Origin: Clostridia bacterium
GTDB lineage: Bacteria; Bacillota_A; Clostridia; TANB77; CAG-508
Assembly (NCBI GenBank): GCA_022792975.1
Contig: JAAWCC010000005.1
Coordinates: forward strand, 1 to 5,713
DNA: 5,713 nt
Direction: 5' to 3'
Position numbers and translations under genes: made by a program. Under the pieces are notes generated by a model that saw only the letters and a list, made by a program, of their open reading frames with translations, was not told where the DNA came from and made no database searches. Below are positions 5,701 to 5,713 of this stretch, one piece after another (within the stretch, counting starts at the first letter, position 1; every line of letters starts with the position of its first letter).

Positions 5701-5713
5701 GAGTGTATTACAC

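Noticed and set aside
5708..5713. GTG TAA on the minus strand as the last codon and stop of rpsK
   Set aside because: It fits the usual gene order and the C-terminal valine of S11, but two codons are not enough to call a gene.

Overview
The window is strongly AT-rich and every gene I can support lies on the minus strand, so transcription runs from high to low coordinates. The sequence suggests a low-GC Firmicute, most likely a member of the Clostridia. The signs are strong AGGAGG-type ribosome binding sites, a 314-residue RNA polymerase alpha subunit, a four-cysteine (zinc-type) S4, the order rpsD-rpoA-rplQ (rpsD lies elsewhere in Bacillus subtilis), and a membrane diadenylate cyclase of the CdaA type.

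Layout in transcription order. (1) 5700 to 3543 is the distal end of the large ribosomal protein/alpha operon: rpsD, rpoA, rplQ, tightly spaced. It is closed by a clear intrinsic terminator at 3505-3530. L17 is unusually long because of a central insertion. (2) 3504 to 2575 is a one-gene unit that looks foreign. It has its own good promoter abutting the rplQ terminator, and a leader with a perfect 8-bp hairpin and a possible 11-residue leader peptide overlapping the next start. It then has an unrecognised 242-residue protein with visibly less AT-biased codons than its neighbours, followed by a GC-rich imperfect palindrome. (3) 2507 to 1370 is a second unit with a well-formed promoter. It holds a 50-residue single-pass membrane protein, then cdaA (c-di-AMP synthase). 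As written, the cdaA frame breaks near its 3' end: one extra base at 1514-1515 separates the enzyme from a 47-residue tail that continues in another frame and looks like the normal CdaA C-terminus. (4) 1281 to 67 is a membrane-anchored HtrA/DegP-type serine protease with an intact catalytic triad and one PDZ domain, closed by a terminator hairpin at 16-58.

Functionally the window joins core gene expression (S4, L17, alpha) to an envelope-related group (c-di-AMP synthesis, a small membrane protein, an envelope-stress protease). The usual cdaA partners cdaR and glmM are not in the window. No RNA genes, CRISPR arrays or insertion sequences are visible, and no plus-strand reading frame looks like a real gene. 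The points most worth checking are the cdaA frame break, the orphan gene with its leader and flanking palindrome, and the L17 insertion.
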